Positions 16,905 through 25,795 of a stretch of 64,000 bases of DNA are shown piece after piece. The DNA comes from Streptomyces sp. HM190 (GTDB lineage: Bacteria > Actinomycetota > Actinomycetes > Streptomycetales > Streptomycetaceae): contig NZ_CP047318.1 in assembly GCF_009857135.1 (NCBI RefSeq), positions 5,766,001-5,830,000 of the forward strand, given 5' to 3'. The position numbers and the translations under genes are program-made. Each line of letters begins with the position of its first letter. The stretch's first letter is position 1. The notes beneath the pieces are model-generated. The model did not search any database. It was not told the origin of the DNA and saw only the letters and a program-made list of their open reading frames with translations.

Positions 16905-19900
16905 GTGTCAGCCCGTATCACTGATCCCGAGCAGCTCAAGGAGCTCCTGGGCATCCCCTTCACCCCGGAGCAGACGGCCTGCATCATCGCGCCGCCCGCC
17001 CCGCAGGTGATCGTGGCCGGAGCCGGCTCGGGCAAGACCACGGTGATGGCCGCGCGCGTGGTCTGGCTGGTCGGCACCGGACAAGTCGCACCCGAACAGG
17101 TGCTCGGCCTGACTTTCACCAACAAGGCGGCCGGCGAACTCGCCGAGCGGGTGCGCAAGGCCCTGGTCAAGGCCGGCATCACCGACCCCGACGTGATCGA
17201 CCCCGACAACCCGCCGGGCGAGCCCGTCATCTCCACGTACCACGCCTTCGCGGGCCGCCTCCTCACCGACCACGGGCTGCGCATCGGCCTGGAGCCCACC
17301 TCCCGTCTCCTCGCCGACGCCACCCGCTACCAGCTCGCCGCGCGCGTGCTCCGCGAGTCCCCCGGTCCCTACCCGGCGCTCACCCGCTCCTTCCCCGACC
17401 TCGTCAGCGACCTCCTCGCACTCGACTCCGAACTCGCCGAGCACCTCGTACGCCCCGAGGAACTGCGTGCCTACGACGCGGAGCTGCTGCGCGACCTGGA
17501 GAGCGCCAAGCTCTCCAACGCGGACCTCCGCAAGGTCCCCGAGGCGGCCGCCGCCCGCCGGGAACTCGCGGAGCTGGTCGGCCGCTACCGGGCCGCCAAG
17601 CGCGAACGGGACCTCCTCGACTTCGGGGACCAGATCGCCCTGTCGGCCGGTCTCGGTCGACTGCCCGAGGTCGGCCGCCTGCTGCGGGACGAGTTCCGGG
17701 TGGTCCTCCTCGACGAGTACCAGGACACCTCCGTGGCCCAACGCGTCCTGCTCGCGGGCCTGTTCGGAGGCGGCACCGGCCACCCCGTGACCGCCGTCGG
17801 CGACCCCTGCCAGGCCATCTACGGCTGGCGCGGTGCCTCCGTCGCCAACCTCGACGACTTCCCCGAGCACTTCGCCCACTCCGACGGCCGCCCCGCGACC
17901 CGCCAGGCCCTCAGCGAGAACCGCCGCAGCGGCGGCCGCCTCCTCGACCTCGCCAACGGTCTCGCCGAACCCCTGCGCGCGATGCACGCGGGCGTGGAGG
18001 CCCTCAGGCCCGCCCCCGGAGCCGAGCGCGACGGCATGGTCCGCTGCGCCCTGCTGCCGACCCACGCCGAGGAACTCGACTGGATCGCCGACTCGATCGC
18101 CCACCTCGTCCGCACCGGCAAGGAACCGGGCGAGATCGCGGTCCTGTGCCGTACCGCCACCGACTTCGCCGACATCCAGGGCGCACTCGTCGCCCGTGAC
18201 ATCCCGGTCGAGGTCGTCGGCCTCTCCGGACTGCTCCACCTCCCCGAGGTGGCCGACCTCGTCGCCGTCTGCGAGGTCCTCCAGGACCCGGGCGCCAACG
18301 CCTCCCTGGTCCGTCTGCTCACCGGCCCGCGCTGGCGCATCGGCCCCCGCGACCTCGCCCTCCTGGGACGCCGGGCCCGGCTTCTCGTGTCGCACGCGCG
18401 CGTGGGCGCCGACGACGACCCGGACCGCCGGCTCGCCGCCGCCGTCGAAGGCGTCGACCCGGCCGAGGTGATCTCGCTGGCCGACGCGCTCGACACGTTC
18501 CTCGAACTGCCCCTCGAAGCCGAGGGCGAGGACGACGGGCTGCCCTTCTCGCCGGACGCGCGCATACGGTTCGCCCGCCTCGCCGCCGAACTGCGCGACC
18601 TGCGCCGCTCCCTCGCCGACCCGCTCATGGACGTCCTCCACCGGGTGCTCGCCGTCACCGGCCTCGAAGTCGAACTCTCCGCCTCACCGCACGCGCTCGC
18701 CGCCCGTCGCCGCGAGACGCTCTCCAACTTCCTCGACATCGCCGCCTCCTTCGCCGCCAACAGCGACGGCGAGGCCACCCTGCTCGCCTTCCTCGGCTTC
18801 CTGCGCACGGCCGCCCAGTACGAGAAGGGCCTCGACAACGCCCTCCCGGGCGGCGAGAACACCGTCAAGGTGCTCACCGCCCACAAGTCCAAAGGGCTGG
18901 AGTGGGACGTCGTCGCCGTTCCCGGCCTGGTCACCGGGACCTTCCCCAGCACCCAGGGCCGCGAGAAGTGGACCGCCCAGGGCAGGGTCCTGCCGCACGA
19001 ACTGCGCGGCGACGCCGACACCCTCCCCGACGTGGAGGCCTGGGACTCGCGCGGCCTGAAGGCCTTCCACGAGGCCATGAAGGACCACCAGCACACCGAG
19101 GAACTCCGCCTCGGCTACGTGACGTTCACCCGGCCCCGCTCCCTGCTCCTCGGCTCCGGCCACTGGTGGGGCCCCACCCAGAAGCGCCCCCGAGGCCCCT
19201 CCGACTTCCTGACCGCCCTGTACGACCACTGCGCCGCCGGGTTCGGCGAGATCGAGGTCTGGGCCGACGCACCCGAGGAGGGCGCGGAGAACCCCGCCCT
19301 GCACGAGGCGTCCGCCGACCACGCCTGGCCCCTGCCGCTGGACGGCACGGCCCTGGCCCGCCGACGCGCGGCCGCCGAGACCGTACTCGCCCACCTGGAG
19401 CGCTCCTCCGCCTCCGACGACACCCACCCGGACGACCCGTACGCCCACGAGGACCCGGACTGGCCGCCCCCGCCGGACGACGAGTACCTGGACGGCGGCC
19501 ACCCCGACCGCGTCCCCGAGGACATCCCGGAGGAGGACCTTCCCGAGGAGGACGCCGCCGACTGGGACTCCTGGACCACGAACCGCACCGCCGGGACCCC
19601 GACCCGACCCCCCGCCCACGGCGCCCGCACGCCCTCGGTGCCCCACGCCCGCAGACACCCCGCCGAGGACGACCTGACGCCCGAGGAGGCCCGCACCGTA
19701 GCCTCCTGGGACCGCGACCTCGACGCCCTCACCGGAGAGCTCCTGCGGGCCCGCGCCAAGGTCACCGACGTGCCCCTGCCGACGTCGCTGACCGCGTCGC
19801 AGCTGGTGCGCCTGGCCGCCGACCCCGACGGTTTCGCCCAGGAACTCGCCCGCCCCATGCCGCGCCCGCCCCAGCCCGCCGCGCGCCGCGGCACCCGCTT

Positions 19901-20450
19901 CCACGCCTGGGTCGAGGCCCGCTTCGAGGAACTCCGGCTGCCCATGCTGGAGCCGGAGGACCTGCCCGGCAGCGAGGCCGAGATCGCCGACGAACGGGAC
20001 CTGGAGGCACTGAAGGAAGCCTTCGAGCGCACCCCTTACGCCCACCGCACCCCGTACCGCGTCGAGACGCCCTTCCAACTCGCGATCGCCGGACGCGTCG
20101 TACGGGGCCGCATCGACGCCGTGTACCGGGACACCGACGGCGACGGGACGACGACGTACGAGATCGTCGACTGGAAGACCAGCCGCGCCCGCACCGCCGA
20201 CCCCCTCCAGCTCGCGCTGTACCGCCTCGCCTGGGCCGAGCAGCGGGGCGTGCCCCTGGAGTCAGTGGGGGCCGCTTTCCTGTACGTACGAACGGGAGAC
20301 GTCGTCCGGCCGGAGAACCTGCCCGACCGGCGGGCGCTGGAACGGCTGCTCCTCGACGAGCCGGACCCGGACGCCCCCGCCCGGCCGGAGGAGGCGCTCA
20401 GGGCGTCCGGGGACGAACCGCCGGACGAGTACGCCGGTGCGGGCCGATAG
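16905..20450 (+). CDS. AdnB-like helicase-nuclease (UvrD motor plus RecB nuclease)
   Basis: A 1,181-residue partner of the preceding gene. The motor has Walker A GAGSGKTT (near residue 39), LTFTNKAAGEL, LLDEYQDT and GDPCQAIYGWRGA. The nuclease has GRIDAVYRDTDGDG, VDWKTSR (near 1089) and QLALYRLAW. Unlike its partner it has no terminal Cys cluster, so only one subunit appears to carry Fe-S. A long acidic Pro/Asp/Glu insert (about residues 839-890) separates motor and nuclease and is probably disordered. A -10 box seven bases before GTG 16905 points to leaderless transcription in addition to any read-through. AdnAB-type heterodimers process double-strand breaks for RecA-dependent repair. Confidence 0.9.
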   Translation: MSARITDPEQLKELLGIPFTPEQTACIIAPPAPQVIVAGAGSGKTTVMAARVVWLVGTGQVAPEQVLGLTFTNKAAGELAERVRKALVKAGITDPDVIDPDNPPGEPVISTYHAFAGRLLTDHGLRIGLEPTSRLLADATRYQLAARVLRESPGPYPALTRSFPDLVSDLLALDSELAEHLVRPEELRAYDAELLRDLESAKLSNADLRKVPEAAAARRELAELVGRYRAAKRERDLLDFGDQIALSAGLGRLPEVGRLLRDEFRVVLLDEYQDTSVAQRVLLAGLFGGGTGHPVTAVGDPCQAIYGWRGASVANLDDFPEHFAHSDGRPATRQALSENRRSGGRLLDLANGLAEPLRAMHAGVEALRPAPGAERDGMVRCALLPTHAEELDWIADSIAHLVRTGKEPGEIAVLCRTATDFADIQGALVARDIPVEVVGLSGLLHLPEVADLVAVCEVLQDPGANASLVRLLTGPRWRIGPRDLALLGRRARLLVSHARVGADDDPDRRLAAAVEGVDPAEVISLADALDTFLELPLEAEGEDDGLPFSPDARIRFARLAAELRDLRRSLADPLMDVLHRVLAVTGLEVELSASPHALAARRRETLSNFLDIAASFAANSDGEATLLAFLGFLRTAAQYEKGLDNALPGGENTVKVLTAHKSKGLEWDVVAVPGLVTGTFPSTQGREKWTAQGRVLPHELRGDADTLPDVEAWDSRGLKAFHEAMKDHQHTEELRLGYVTFTRPRSLLLGSGHWWGPTQKRPRGPSDFLTALYDHCAAGFGEIEVWADAPEEGAENPALHEASADHAWPLPLDGTALARRRAAAETVLAHLERSSASDDTHPDDPYAHEDPDWPPPPDDEYLDGGHPDRVPEDIPEEDLPEEDAADWDSWTTNRTAGTPTRPPAHGARTPSVPHARRHPAEDDLTPEEARTVASWDRDLDALTGELLRARAKVTDVPLPTSLTASQLVRLAADPDGFAQELARPMPRPPQPAARRGTRFHAWVEARFEELRLPMLEPEDLPGSEAEIADERDLEALKEAFERTPYAHRTPYRVETPFQLAIAGRVVRGRIDAVYRDTDGDGTTTYEIVDWKTSRARTADPLQLALYRLAWAEQRGVPLESVGAAFLYVRTGDVVRPENLPDRRALERLLLDEPDPDAPARPEEALRASGDEPPDEYAGAGR

Positions 20451-20453
20451 TCT
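20448..20453 (+). promoter_or_regulatory. -10 box for leaderless dipeptidase transcript
   Basis: TAGTCT ends seven bases before ATG 20461. Its TAG is at the same time the stop codon of the adnB-like gene. A GACGAG at 20424-20429 could serve as -35 with an 18-base spacer. Confidence 0.5.
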
Positions 20454-20460
20454 CGTGAGC

Positions 20461-21864
20461 ATGAGCGAGACCCCGGACAGCGCCGTCCGTACGTACATCG
20501 AGAACCACCGTGCCGCCTTCCTCGACGACCTCGTGGAATGGCTGCGCATCCCGTCGGTGTCGGCGCAGCCCGAGCACGCCACGGACGTACGCCGCAGCGC
20601 CGACTGGCTGGCCGCCAAACTCCGGGAGACCGGCTTCCCCGTCGCCGAGGTCTGGGAGACACCGGGCGCCCCCGCCGTCTTCGCCGAGTGGCCCTCCGAG
20701 GACCCCGACGCCCCCACCGTCCTGGTCTACGGCCACCACGACGTGCAGCCCGCCGCCCGTGAGGACGGCTGGCACACCGAGCCGTTCGAGCCCGTCGTCC
20801 GGGGCAACCGCCTCCACGCGCGCGGGGCGGCCGACGACAAGGGGCAGGTGTTCTTCCACACACTCGGCGTCCGCGCCCACCTCGCCACCACCGGCCGCAG
20901 TGCCCCCGCCGTCCACCTCAAGATGCTCGTCGAGGGCGAGGAGGAGTCCGGCTCCCCGCACTTCCGGGCCCTCGTCGAGGAGAACGCCGAGCGGCTCGCC
21001 GCCGACGCGGTGGTCGTCTCCGACACCGGCATGTGGTCCGAGGACACCCCCACCGTGTGCACCGGCATGCGCGGCCTCGCCGAGTGCGAGATCCGGCTGT
21101 ACGGCCCCGACCAGGACATCCACTCCGGCTCCTTCGGCGGCGCCGTCCCCAACCCGGCCACCGAGGTCGCCCGCCTGGTCGCCGCCCTGCACGACGAGCA
21201 CGCGCGCGTGGCGATCCCCGGCTTCTACGACGGCATCGTCGAACTCAGCGACCACGAACGCGAACTCTTCGCCGAACTGCCCTTCGACGAGGAGCGGTGG
21301 CTGCGCACGGCCCGGTCGACGGCCGCCCACGGAGAAGCCGGACACACCACCCTGGAACGCGTCTGGGCCCGCCCGACCGCCGAGGTCAACGGCATCGGCG
21401 GCGGCTACCAGGGCGCCGGCAGCAAGACGATCATCCCCGCCTCGGCGATGGTGAAGCTGTCCTTCCGGCTGGTCGCGGGCCAGGACCCGGACCACATCGC
21501 CAAGGCCGTCACTGCCTGGGCCGCCGAACGACTGCCCGCGGGCATCCGCCACGAGATCACCTTCAGCGGCGCCACCCGCCCCTGTCTGACCCCGCTGGAC
21601 CACCCGGCCCTGCGATCCCTGGTGCGCGCCATGGGCCGGGCCTTCCAGCAGCCGATCCGCTACACCCGCGAGGGCGGTTCCGGCCCCGCCGCCGACCTCC
21701 AGGAGGTCCTCGACGCCCCGGTGCTCTTCCTGGGCATCTCCGTCCCCTCCGACGGCTGGCACGCCCCCGACGAGAAGGTCGAACTGGACCTGCTCCTCAA
21801 AGGCGTCGAGACCAGCGCCTACCTCTGGAGCGAGCTGGCTGCGAGCTCCCGCGAGGCACACTGA
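20461..21864 (+). CDS. M20-family dipeptidase/metallopeptidase
   Basis: A 467-residue cytosolic metallopeptidase of the ArgE/DapE/CPG2 (M20) family. Metal ligands appear in order: VYGHHDVQP (near residue 92), ARGAADDKGQ (near 125), the catalytic Glu pair in EGEEESGS (near 158), then a SDTGMW segment. A dimerisation (lid) domain follows from about 210 to 340. It most resembles broad-specificity dipeptidases that use two zinc ions. It begins eleven bases after the adnB-like gene but has its own -10 box for a leaderless message. The role is probably peptide turnover; no link to DNA repair is implied. Confidence 0.9.
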   Translation: MSETPDSAVRTYIENHRAAFLDDLVEWLRIPSVSAQPEHATDVRRSADWLAAKLRETGFPVAEVWETPGAPAVFAEWPSEDPDAPTVLVYGHHDVQPAAREDGWHTEPFEPVVRGNRLHARGAADDKGQVFFHTLGVRAHLATTGRSAPAVHLKMLVEGEEESGSPHFRALVEENAERLAADAVVVSDTGMWSEDTPTVCTGMRGLAECEIRLYGPDQDIHSGSFGGAVPNPATEVARLVAALHDEHARVAIPGFYDGIVELSDHERELFAELPFDEERWLRTARSTAAHGEAGHTTLERVWARPTAEVNGIGGGYQGAGSKTIIPASAMVKLSFRLVAGQDPDHIAKAVTAWAAERLPAGIRHEITFSGATRPCLTPLDHPALRSLVRAMGRAFQQPIRYTREGGSGPAADLQEVLDAPVLFLGISVPSDGWHAPDEKVELDLLLKGVETSAYLWSELAASSREAH

Positions 21865-21968
21865 AGAAGCCCCACACCGCCCCGCACCCCGGCGCACCCG
21901 CCCGCCGTACGCCCTGCCCGAACACCCGCCCGAACCCGACCGTTTCACCGGGGGAGTTGGAAGCACCC

Positions 21969-22916
21969 GTGACGACCTGGACCGACCACACCGCCGATCG
22001 ACCCATCGCGCTCACCGCCCCGAGCGGCATCGACCGGGCGGCCCACCACCGCCTCGACGAGGCCTGGCTCGCGGCGGCCTGGAGCCACCCCACCACCCGC
22101 TGCTTCGTGGTCTCCGGCGGTCAGGTCCTCATCGACGAGACGCCGGACGGCACCACCGAACTCGTCATGACCCCGTCCTTCGAGGCACCCCTCACCGAGG
22201 CGCACCGCTACTTCCTGGGCACCGACGCCGACGGTGTGAGGTACTTCGCACTGCAGAAGGACTCGCTCCCCGGACGCATGGACCAGTCGGCCCGCCCGGC
22301 CGGCCTGCGTGAGGCGGGCATGCTGCTGTCGCCGCGCGACACCGGACTCATGGTGCACGCGGTCGGTCTGGAGAACTGGCAGCGCACCCACCGCTTCTGC
22401 TCCCGCTGCGGCGAGCGCACGGTCATCGCGGCGGCCGGTCACATCCGCCGCTGCCCGGCCTGCGGCGGCGAGCACTACCCGCGGACCGACCCCGCGGTGA
22501 TCATGGGTGTCACGGACGACGCCGACCGCCTCCTCCTCGGCCGTCAGCTGCACTGGCCCGAGGGCCGCTTCTCGACCCTCGCGGGCTTCGTGGAGCCCGG
22601 TGAGTCCATCGAGCAGGCCGTGCGCCGGGAGGTCCACGAGGAGGTCGGCATCACCGTCGGCCAGGTCGAGTACATCGCCAGCCAGCCGTGGCCCTTCCCC
22701 TCCAGCCTCATGCTCGGCTTCATGGCCCGCGCCACCTCCACCGACATCGACGTGGACGGCGACGAGATCCACGAGGCCCGCTGGTTCTCCCGGGAAGAGC
22801 TGCGGGCCGCGTTCGAGTCCGGGGAGGTGCTGGCTCCCTCAGGCATCTCGATCGCGGCCCGGCTGATCGAACGCTGGTACGGCAAGACCCTGCCGACCCG
22901 GGGGCACACCGGCTAG
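21969..22916 (+). CDS. nudC: NADH pyrophosphatase NudC (Nudix, zinc ribbon)
   Basis: A 315-residue Nudix enzyme with the full NudC architecture: N-terminal NudC-like domain, a four-Cys zinc ribbon (CSRCGE ... CPACGG, about residues 143-162), the Nudix box GFVEPGESIEQAVRREVHEE (from about 206), and the SQPWPFPxS signature near 238 that selects NAD(H). It hydrolyses NADH to NMNH and AMP and removes NAD caps from RNA. GTG 21969 is preceded by GGAAG. It converges on the mycoredoxin gene. The same order, NudC beside mycoredoxin and UvrD2, is kept in mycobacteria. Confidence 0.95.
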   Translation: MTTWTDHTADRPIALTAPSGIDRAAHHRLDEAWLAAAWSHPTTRCFVVSGGQVLIDETPDGTTELVMTPSFEAPLTEAHRYFLGTDADGVRYFALQKDSLPGRMDQSARPAGLREAGMLLSPRDTGLMVHAVGLENWQRTHRFCSRCGERTVIAAAGHIRRCPACGGEHYPRTDPAVIMGVTDDADRLLLGRQLHWPEGRFSTLAGFVEPGESIEQAVRREVHEEVGITVGQVEYIASQPWPFPSSLMLGFMARATSTDIDVDGDEIHEARWFSREELRAAFESGEVLAPSGISIAARLIERWYGKTLPTRGHTG

Positions 22917-22954
22917 GGGCGCGACCGGACGGGGGCTCCCGCGACTACGCCCCT
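22915..22954. terminator. Possible shared terminator of nudC and mycoredoxin genes
   Basis: AGGGGCG (22915-22921) and CGCCCCT (22948-22954) pair across both stop codons of the convergent genes, with a GC-rich inner loop. There is no U tract. Confidence 0.35.
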
Positions 22955-23187
22955 ATCTTCTGCCTGACCTGCGCCAGCGAGGGGTTGGTGAGGGTCGAAC
23001 CGTCCGGGAAGAGGACGGTGGGAACGGTCTGGTTCCCGCCGTTCGCCTTCTCGACGAACGCCGCGGACTCCGGGTCCTGCTCGATGTTGATCTCGGTGTA
23101 CGTGATGCCCTCGCGGTCCATCTGGCTCTTCAGTCGACGGCAGTAGCCGCACCACGTGGTGCTGTACATCGTCACAGTGCCCGCCAT
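22945..23187 (-). CDS. mrx1: Mycoredoxin (glutaredoxin-like, CGYC)
   Basis: An 80-residue glutaredoxin-fold protein with the redox motif CGYC (residues 13-16), cis-Pro in VPTVLFPDGS and the order typical of mycoredoxin-1. Mycoredoxin reduces mycothiol mixed disulfides in actinomycetes, with electrons from mycothiol and mycothione reductase. ATG 23187 has AGGAG ten bases upstream. A perfect sigma-R promoter stands about 50 bases upstream, matching the known control of thiol-redox genes by SigR; sigR itself is in this window. Confidence 0.93.
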   Translation of the reverse strand: MAGTVTMYSTTWCGYCRRLKSQMDREGITYTEINIEQDPESAAFVEKANGGNQTVPTVLFPDGSTLTNPSLAQVRQKIGA

Positions 23188-23236
23188 GTCCCTGGCGCTC
23201 CTTCACGGTATGAGGGGTGCTCGTAGCAGTGGGTGG

Positions 23237-23262
23237 AACGTACGCGACGGGTCCGTCATTCC
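23237..23262 (-). promoter_or_regulatory. Sigma-R promoter of the mycoredoxin gene
   Basis: On the minus strand GGAAT (23262-23258) and GTT (23239-23237) are separated by exactly 18 bases. The start of transcription would be near 23230, giving a 43-base leader before ATG 23187. Confidence 0.85.
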
Positions 23263-23403
23263 CCGCAGGAGGGTGGCGTCCACCACCACGCCCCACGCAA
23301 GTCCCCCGGGACACACGGGAAACGTGCCGCATTAGTACGACTGCGGGGGCCCGCCTGTGGACAACCGGCTCGGCCGTCTCCGGCGACCTGGCAGCATGGC
23401 CGT

Positions 23404-25632
23404 GTGACAGCAGCAACGTACTCCACCCTCTTCCCGCGGGTCCCCGACTCGGCCGACGCGGTGCTCGAAGGGCTCGACCCCGAGCAGCGCGCGGTGGCCA
23501 CCGCCCTGCACGGGCCGGTGTGCGTCCTCGCGGGAGCCGGCACCGGCAAGACCCGCGCCATCACCCACCGCATCGCCTACGGGGTGCGGGCGGGGATACT
23601 GCAGCCCGCCAGCGTGCTCGCCGTCACCTTCACCGCCCGCGCCGCCGGGGAGATGCGCGGCCGCCTCCGCCAGCTCGGCGCCGCCGGTGTCCAGGCCCGC
23701 ACCTTCCACTCCGCGGCCCTGCGCCAGCTCCAGTACTTCTGGCCCAAGGCCGTCGGCGGCGGCATGCCCCGGATCGTCGACCGCAAGATCCCCCTCGTCG
23801 CGGACGCGGCCGCCGCCTGCCGCATCCGTCTCGATCGCAACGAACTACGGGACGCCGCCGCAGAGATCGAGTGGTCCAAGGTCACCCAGACCGTCCCCGC
23901 CGACTACGCCGCCGCGACCGCCGAGCACGGACGGGAGACCCCCCGCGACCCGGCCGAGATCGCCCAGATCTACTCCACCTACGAGGACCTCAAGCGCGAA
24001 CGCGCCGTCATCGACTTCGAGGACGTCCTCCTGCTCACCGTCGGCATCCTCCAGGACCGGCACGACATCGCCGAGCAGGTCCGCTCCCAGTACCAGCACT
24101 TCGTGGTCGACGAGTACCAGGACGTCAGCCCTCTCCAGCAACGCCTGCTGGAACTGTGGCTCGGCGACCGGGACGACCTGTGCGTCGTCGGCGACGCCAG
24201 CCAGACGATCTATTCGTTCACGGGCGCAACCCCCGACCATCTGCTCGACTTCCGCCTCCGCCACCCCGGGGCCACCGTCGTCAAGCTCGTCCGCGACTAC
24301 CGCTCCACCCCCCAGGTCGTCCACCTCGCCAACGGCCTCCTCGCCCAGGCCCGCGGCCGAGCCGCCGACCACCGGCTGGAACTGATCTCCCAACGTCCCC
24401 CCGGACCCGAACCCCGCTACACCGAATACGCGGACGAGCCGGCCGAGGCGGAGGGCGCCGCCCGCCGCATCCGCGACCTCATCGGCTCCGGGGTCCCGGC
24501 GAGCGAGATCGCCGTCCTGTTCCGCACGAACTCCCAGTCCGAGACCTACGAGCAGGCCCTCGCGGACGCGGGGGTGCCCTACCAGCTGCGGGGCGCCGAG
24601 CGCTTCTTCGACCGGCCCGAGGTGCGCAGGGCCGGATCCGCGCTGCGAGCCGCGGCGCGCTTCGGGGGCAACGACAGCCTCCTGGAGGACGCCGTCGACC
24701 TCCCCTCGCAGGTGAGGGCCGTACTGTCCGGCGAAGGCTGGACCGGCGAACCACCGGCCGGCTCCGGAGCGGTCAGGGAACGCTGGGAATCACTGGCCGC
24801 CCTGGTGAACCTGGCGCAGGACTTCGCCGCGGCCAAGCCCGACGCCACCCTCGGCGACCTCGTGGCGGAACTGGAGGAACGGGCCAACGCCCAGCACGCC
24901 CCGACCGTCCAGGGCGTCACCCTCGCCTCCCTGCACTCCGCGAAGGGCCTGGAGTGGGACGTCGTCTTCCTGGTCGGTGTCGCCGAGGGCATGATGCCGA
25001 TCACCTACGCCAGAACGGACGAGCAGATCGAGGAGGAGAGACGACTTCTTTACGTGGGCGTCACCCGCGCCCGGCAGCAGCTCTCCGTCTCCTGGGCCCT
25101 GTCCCGTTCCCCCGGCAGCCGCCCGAACCGGCGCCCCAGCCGGTTCCTCGACGGTCTGCGCCCCGGCTCGAGCGCCCCCGGGGGCGCTCGAGCCGGGGCG
25201 ACCGCCTCCGGCGGGGTCGAGCAGGGCTCGGCGGGCCACCGAACGGGCGGCCTCGCTGTCGTCGGTGGCAGCGGACCGGTCGCCCGCCGCGTCAGCCGGA
25301 CCCCGGCCCGCTGCCGGGTCTGCGGCCGCACCCTGCGCGAGGCGGGCGAGATGAAGCTGATGCGCTGCGAGGACTGCCCCTCCGACATGGACGAGGGGCT
25401 GTACGAGCGGCTCCGGGAGTGGCGGGCCGTCCAGGCACGGCGCAGCGGGCAGCCCGACTTCTGCGTCTTCACCGACCGGACCCTGATGGCGATCGCGGAA
25501 GCGGGGCCGAGCACTCCGGTGGAACTGGGGCGCATCCCCGGCGTCATCGCCCGTAAGCTCCAGCGCTACGGCACCGACATTCTGGACATCTGTGCAGGTC
25601 GGGAGCCCCAGGGCGAGGACGGGAGTGACTGA
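23404..25632 (+). CDS. uvrD2: UvrD2-type SF1 DNA helicase with tetracysteine and HRDC domains
   Basis: A 742-residue 3'-5' helicase. The motor motifs are GAGTGKTRAITHR (near residue 44), LAVTFTARAAGEM, VVDEYQDVSPLQ, GDASQTIYSFTGA, ASLHSAKGLEWD and LLYVGVTRAR. A linker follows, then a tetracysteine motif (CRVC ... CEDC, about residues 637-659) and an HRDC domain to the C-terminus, the layout of mycobacterial UvrD2. GTG 23404 starts the conserved N-terminus; longer in-frame starts upstream lack support. The linker (about residues 586-599) is encoded by a perfect 42-base palindrome. It diverges from the mycoredoxin gene and precedes wblC as in mycobacteria. Confidence 0.93.
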   Translation: MTAATYSTLFPRVPDSADAVLEGLDPEQRAVATALHGPVCVLAGAGTGKTRAITHRIAYGVRAGILQPASVLAVTFTARAAGEMRGRLRQLGAAGVQARTFHSAALRQLQYFWPKAVGGGMPRIVDRKIPLVADAAAACRIRLDRNELRDAAAEIEWSKVTQTVPADYAAATAEHGRETPRDPAEIAQIYSTYEDLKRERAVIDFEDVLLLTVGILQDRHDIAEQVRSQYQHFVVDEYQDVSPLQQRLLELWLGDRDDLCVVGDASQTIYSFTGATPDHLLDFRLRHPGATVVKLVRDYRSTPQVVHLANGLLAQARGRAADHRLELISQRPPGPEPRYTEYADEPAEAEGAARRIRDLIGSGVPASEIAVLFRTNSQSETYEQALADAGVPYQLRGAERFFDRPEVRRAGSALRAAARFGGNDSLLEDAVDLPSQVRAVLSGEGWTGEPPAGSGAVRERWESLAALVNLAQDFAAAKPDATLGDLVAELEERANAQHAPTVQGVTLASLHSAKGLEWDVVFLVGVAEGMMPITYARTDEQIEEERRLLYVGVTRARQQLSVSWALSRSPGSRPNRRPSRFLDGLRPGSSAPGGARAGATASGGVEQGSAGHRTGGLAVVGGSGPVARRVSRTPARCRVCGRTLREAGEMKLMRCEDCPSDMDEGLYERLREWRAVQARRSGQPDFCVFTDRTLMAIAEAGPSTPVELGRIPGVIARKLQRYGTDILDICAGREPQGEDGSD
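25159..25200. repeat. Perfect 42-bp palindrome inside uvrD2
   Basis: The 21 bases 25159-25179 are exactly repeated in reverse complement by 25180-25200 with no spacer, symmetrical around CCCCC/GGGGG. It encodes part of the linker between the helicase core and the tetracysteine motif. It can form a cruciform or a very stable RNA hairpin. Confidence 0.95.
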
Positions 25633-25644
25633 TACGAACTCGTC

Positions 25645-25685
25645 GAAAAAATGGTTTGCGCATGCCCCAGTAATCCCCATAGGTT
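25645..25685 (+). promoter_or_regulatory. wblC promoter with upstream A/T-rich WhiB7-type motif
   Basis: -35 TTGCGC at 25656-25661 and -10 TAGGTT at 25680-25685 with an 18-base spacer. AAAAAAT at 25645-25652 lies just upstream of the -35, the placement of the AT-rich element bound by WhiB7-type AT hooks in autoregulated promoters. Transcription would start near 25692, giving a leader of about 600 bases before wblC. Confidence 0.7.
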
Positions 25686-25795
25686 CTTAGGCACGGGAAC
25701 AGCGGCCTTCTCCGAGGCCCTGCTTTCGTGGTGTACTTCATATCCGTCGGATCGGCTCACACCGATCCCGTAGACGCCGAGAGGAGGCGAGTCCA

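Noticed and set aside
13274..17323. A 1,349-codon open frame on the minus strand opposite the AdnA-like gene
   Set aside because: Antisense frames stay open in very GC-rich coding DNA. Its composition is Gly/Glu/Val/Arg shadow sequence, and the plus strand has full helicase and nuclease motifs.
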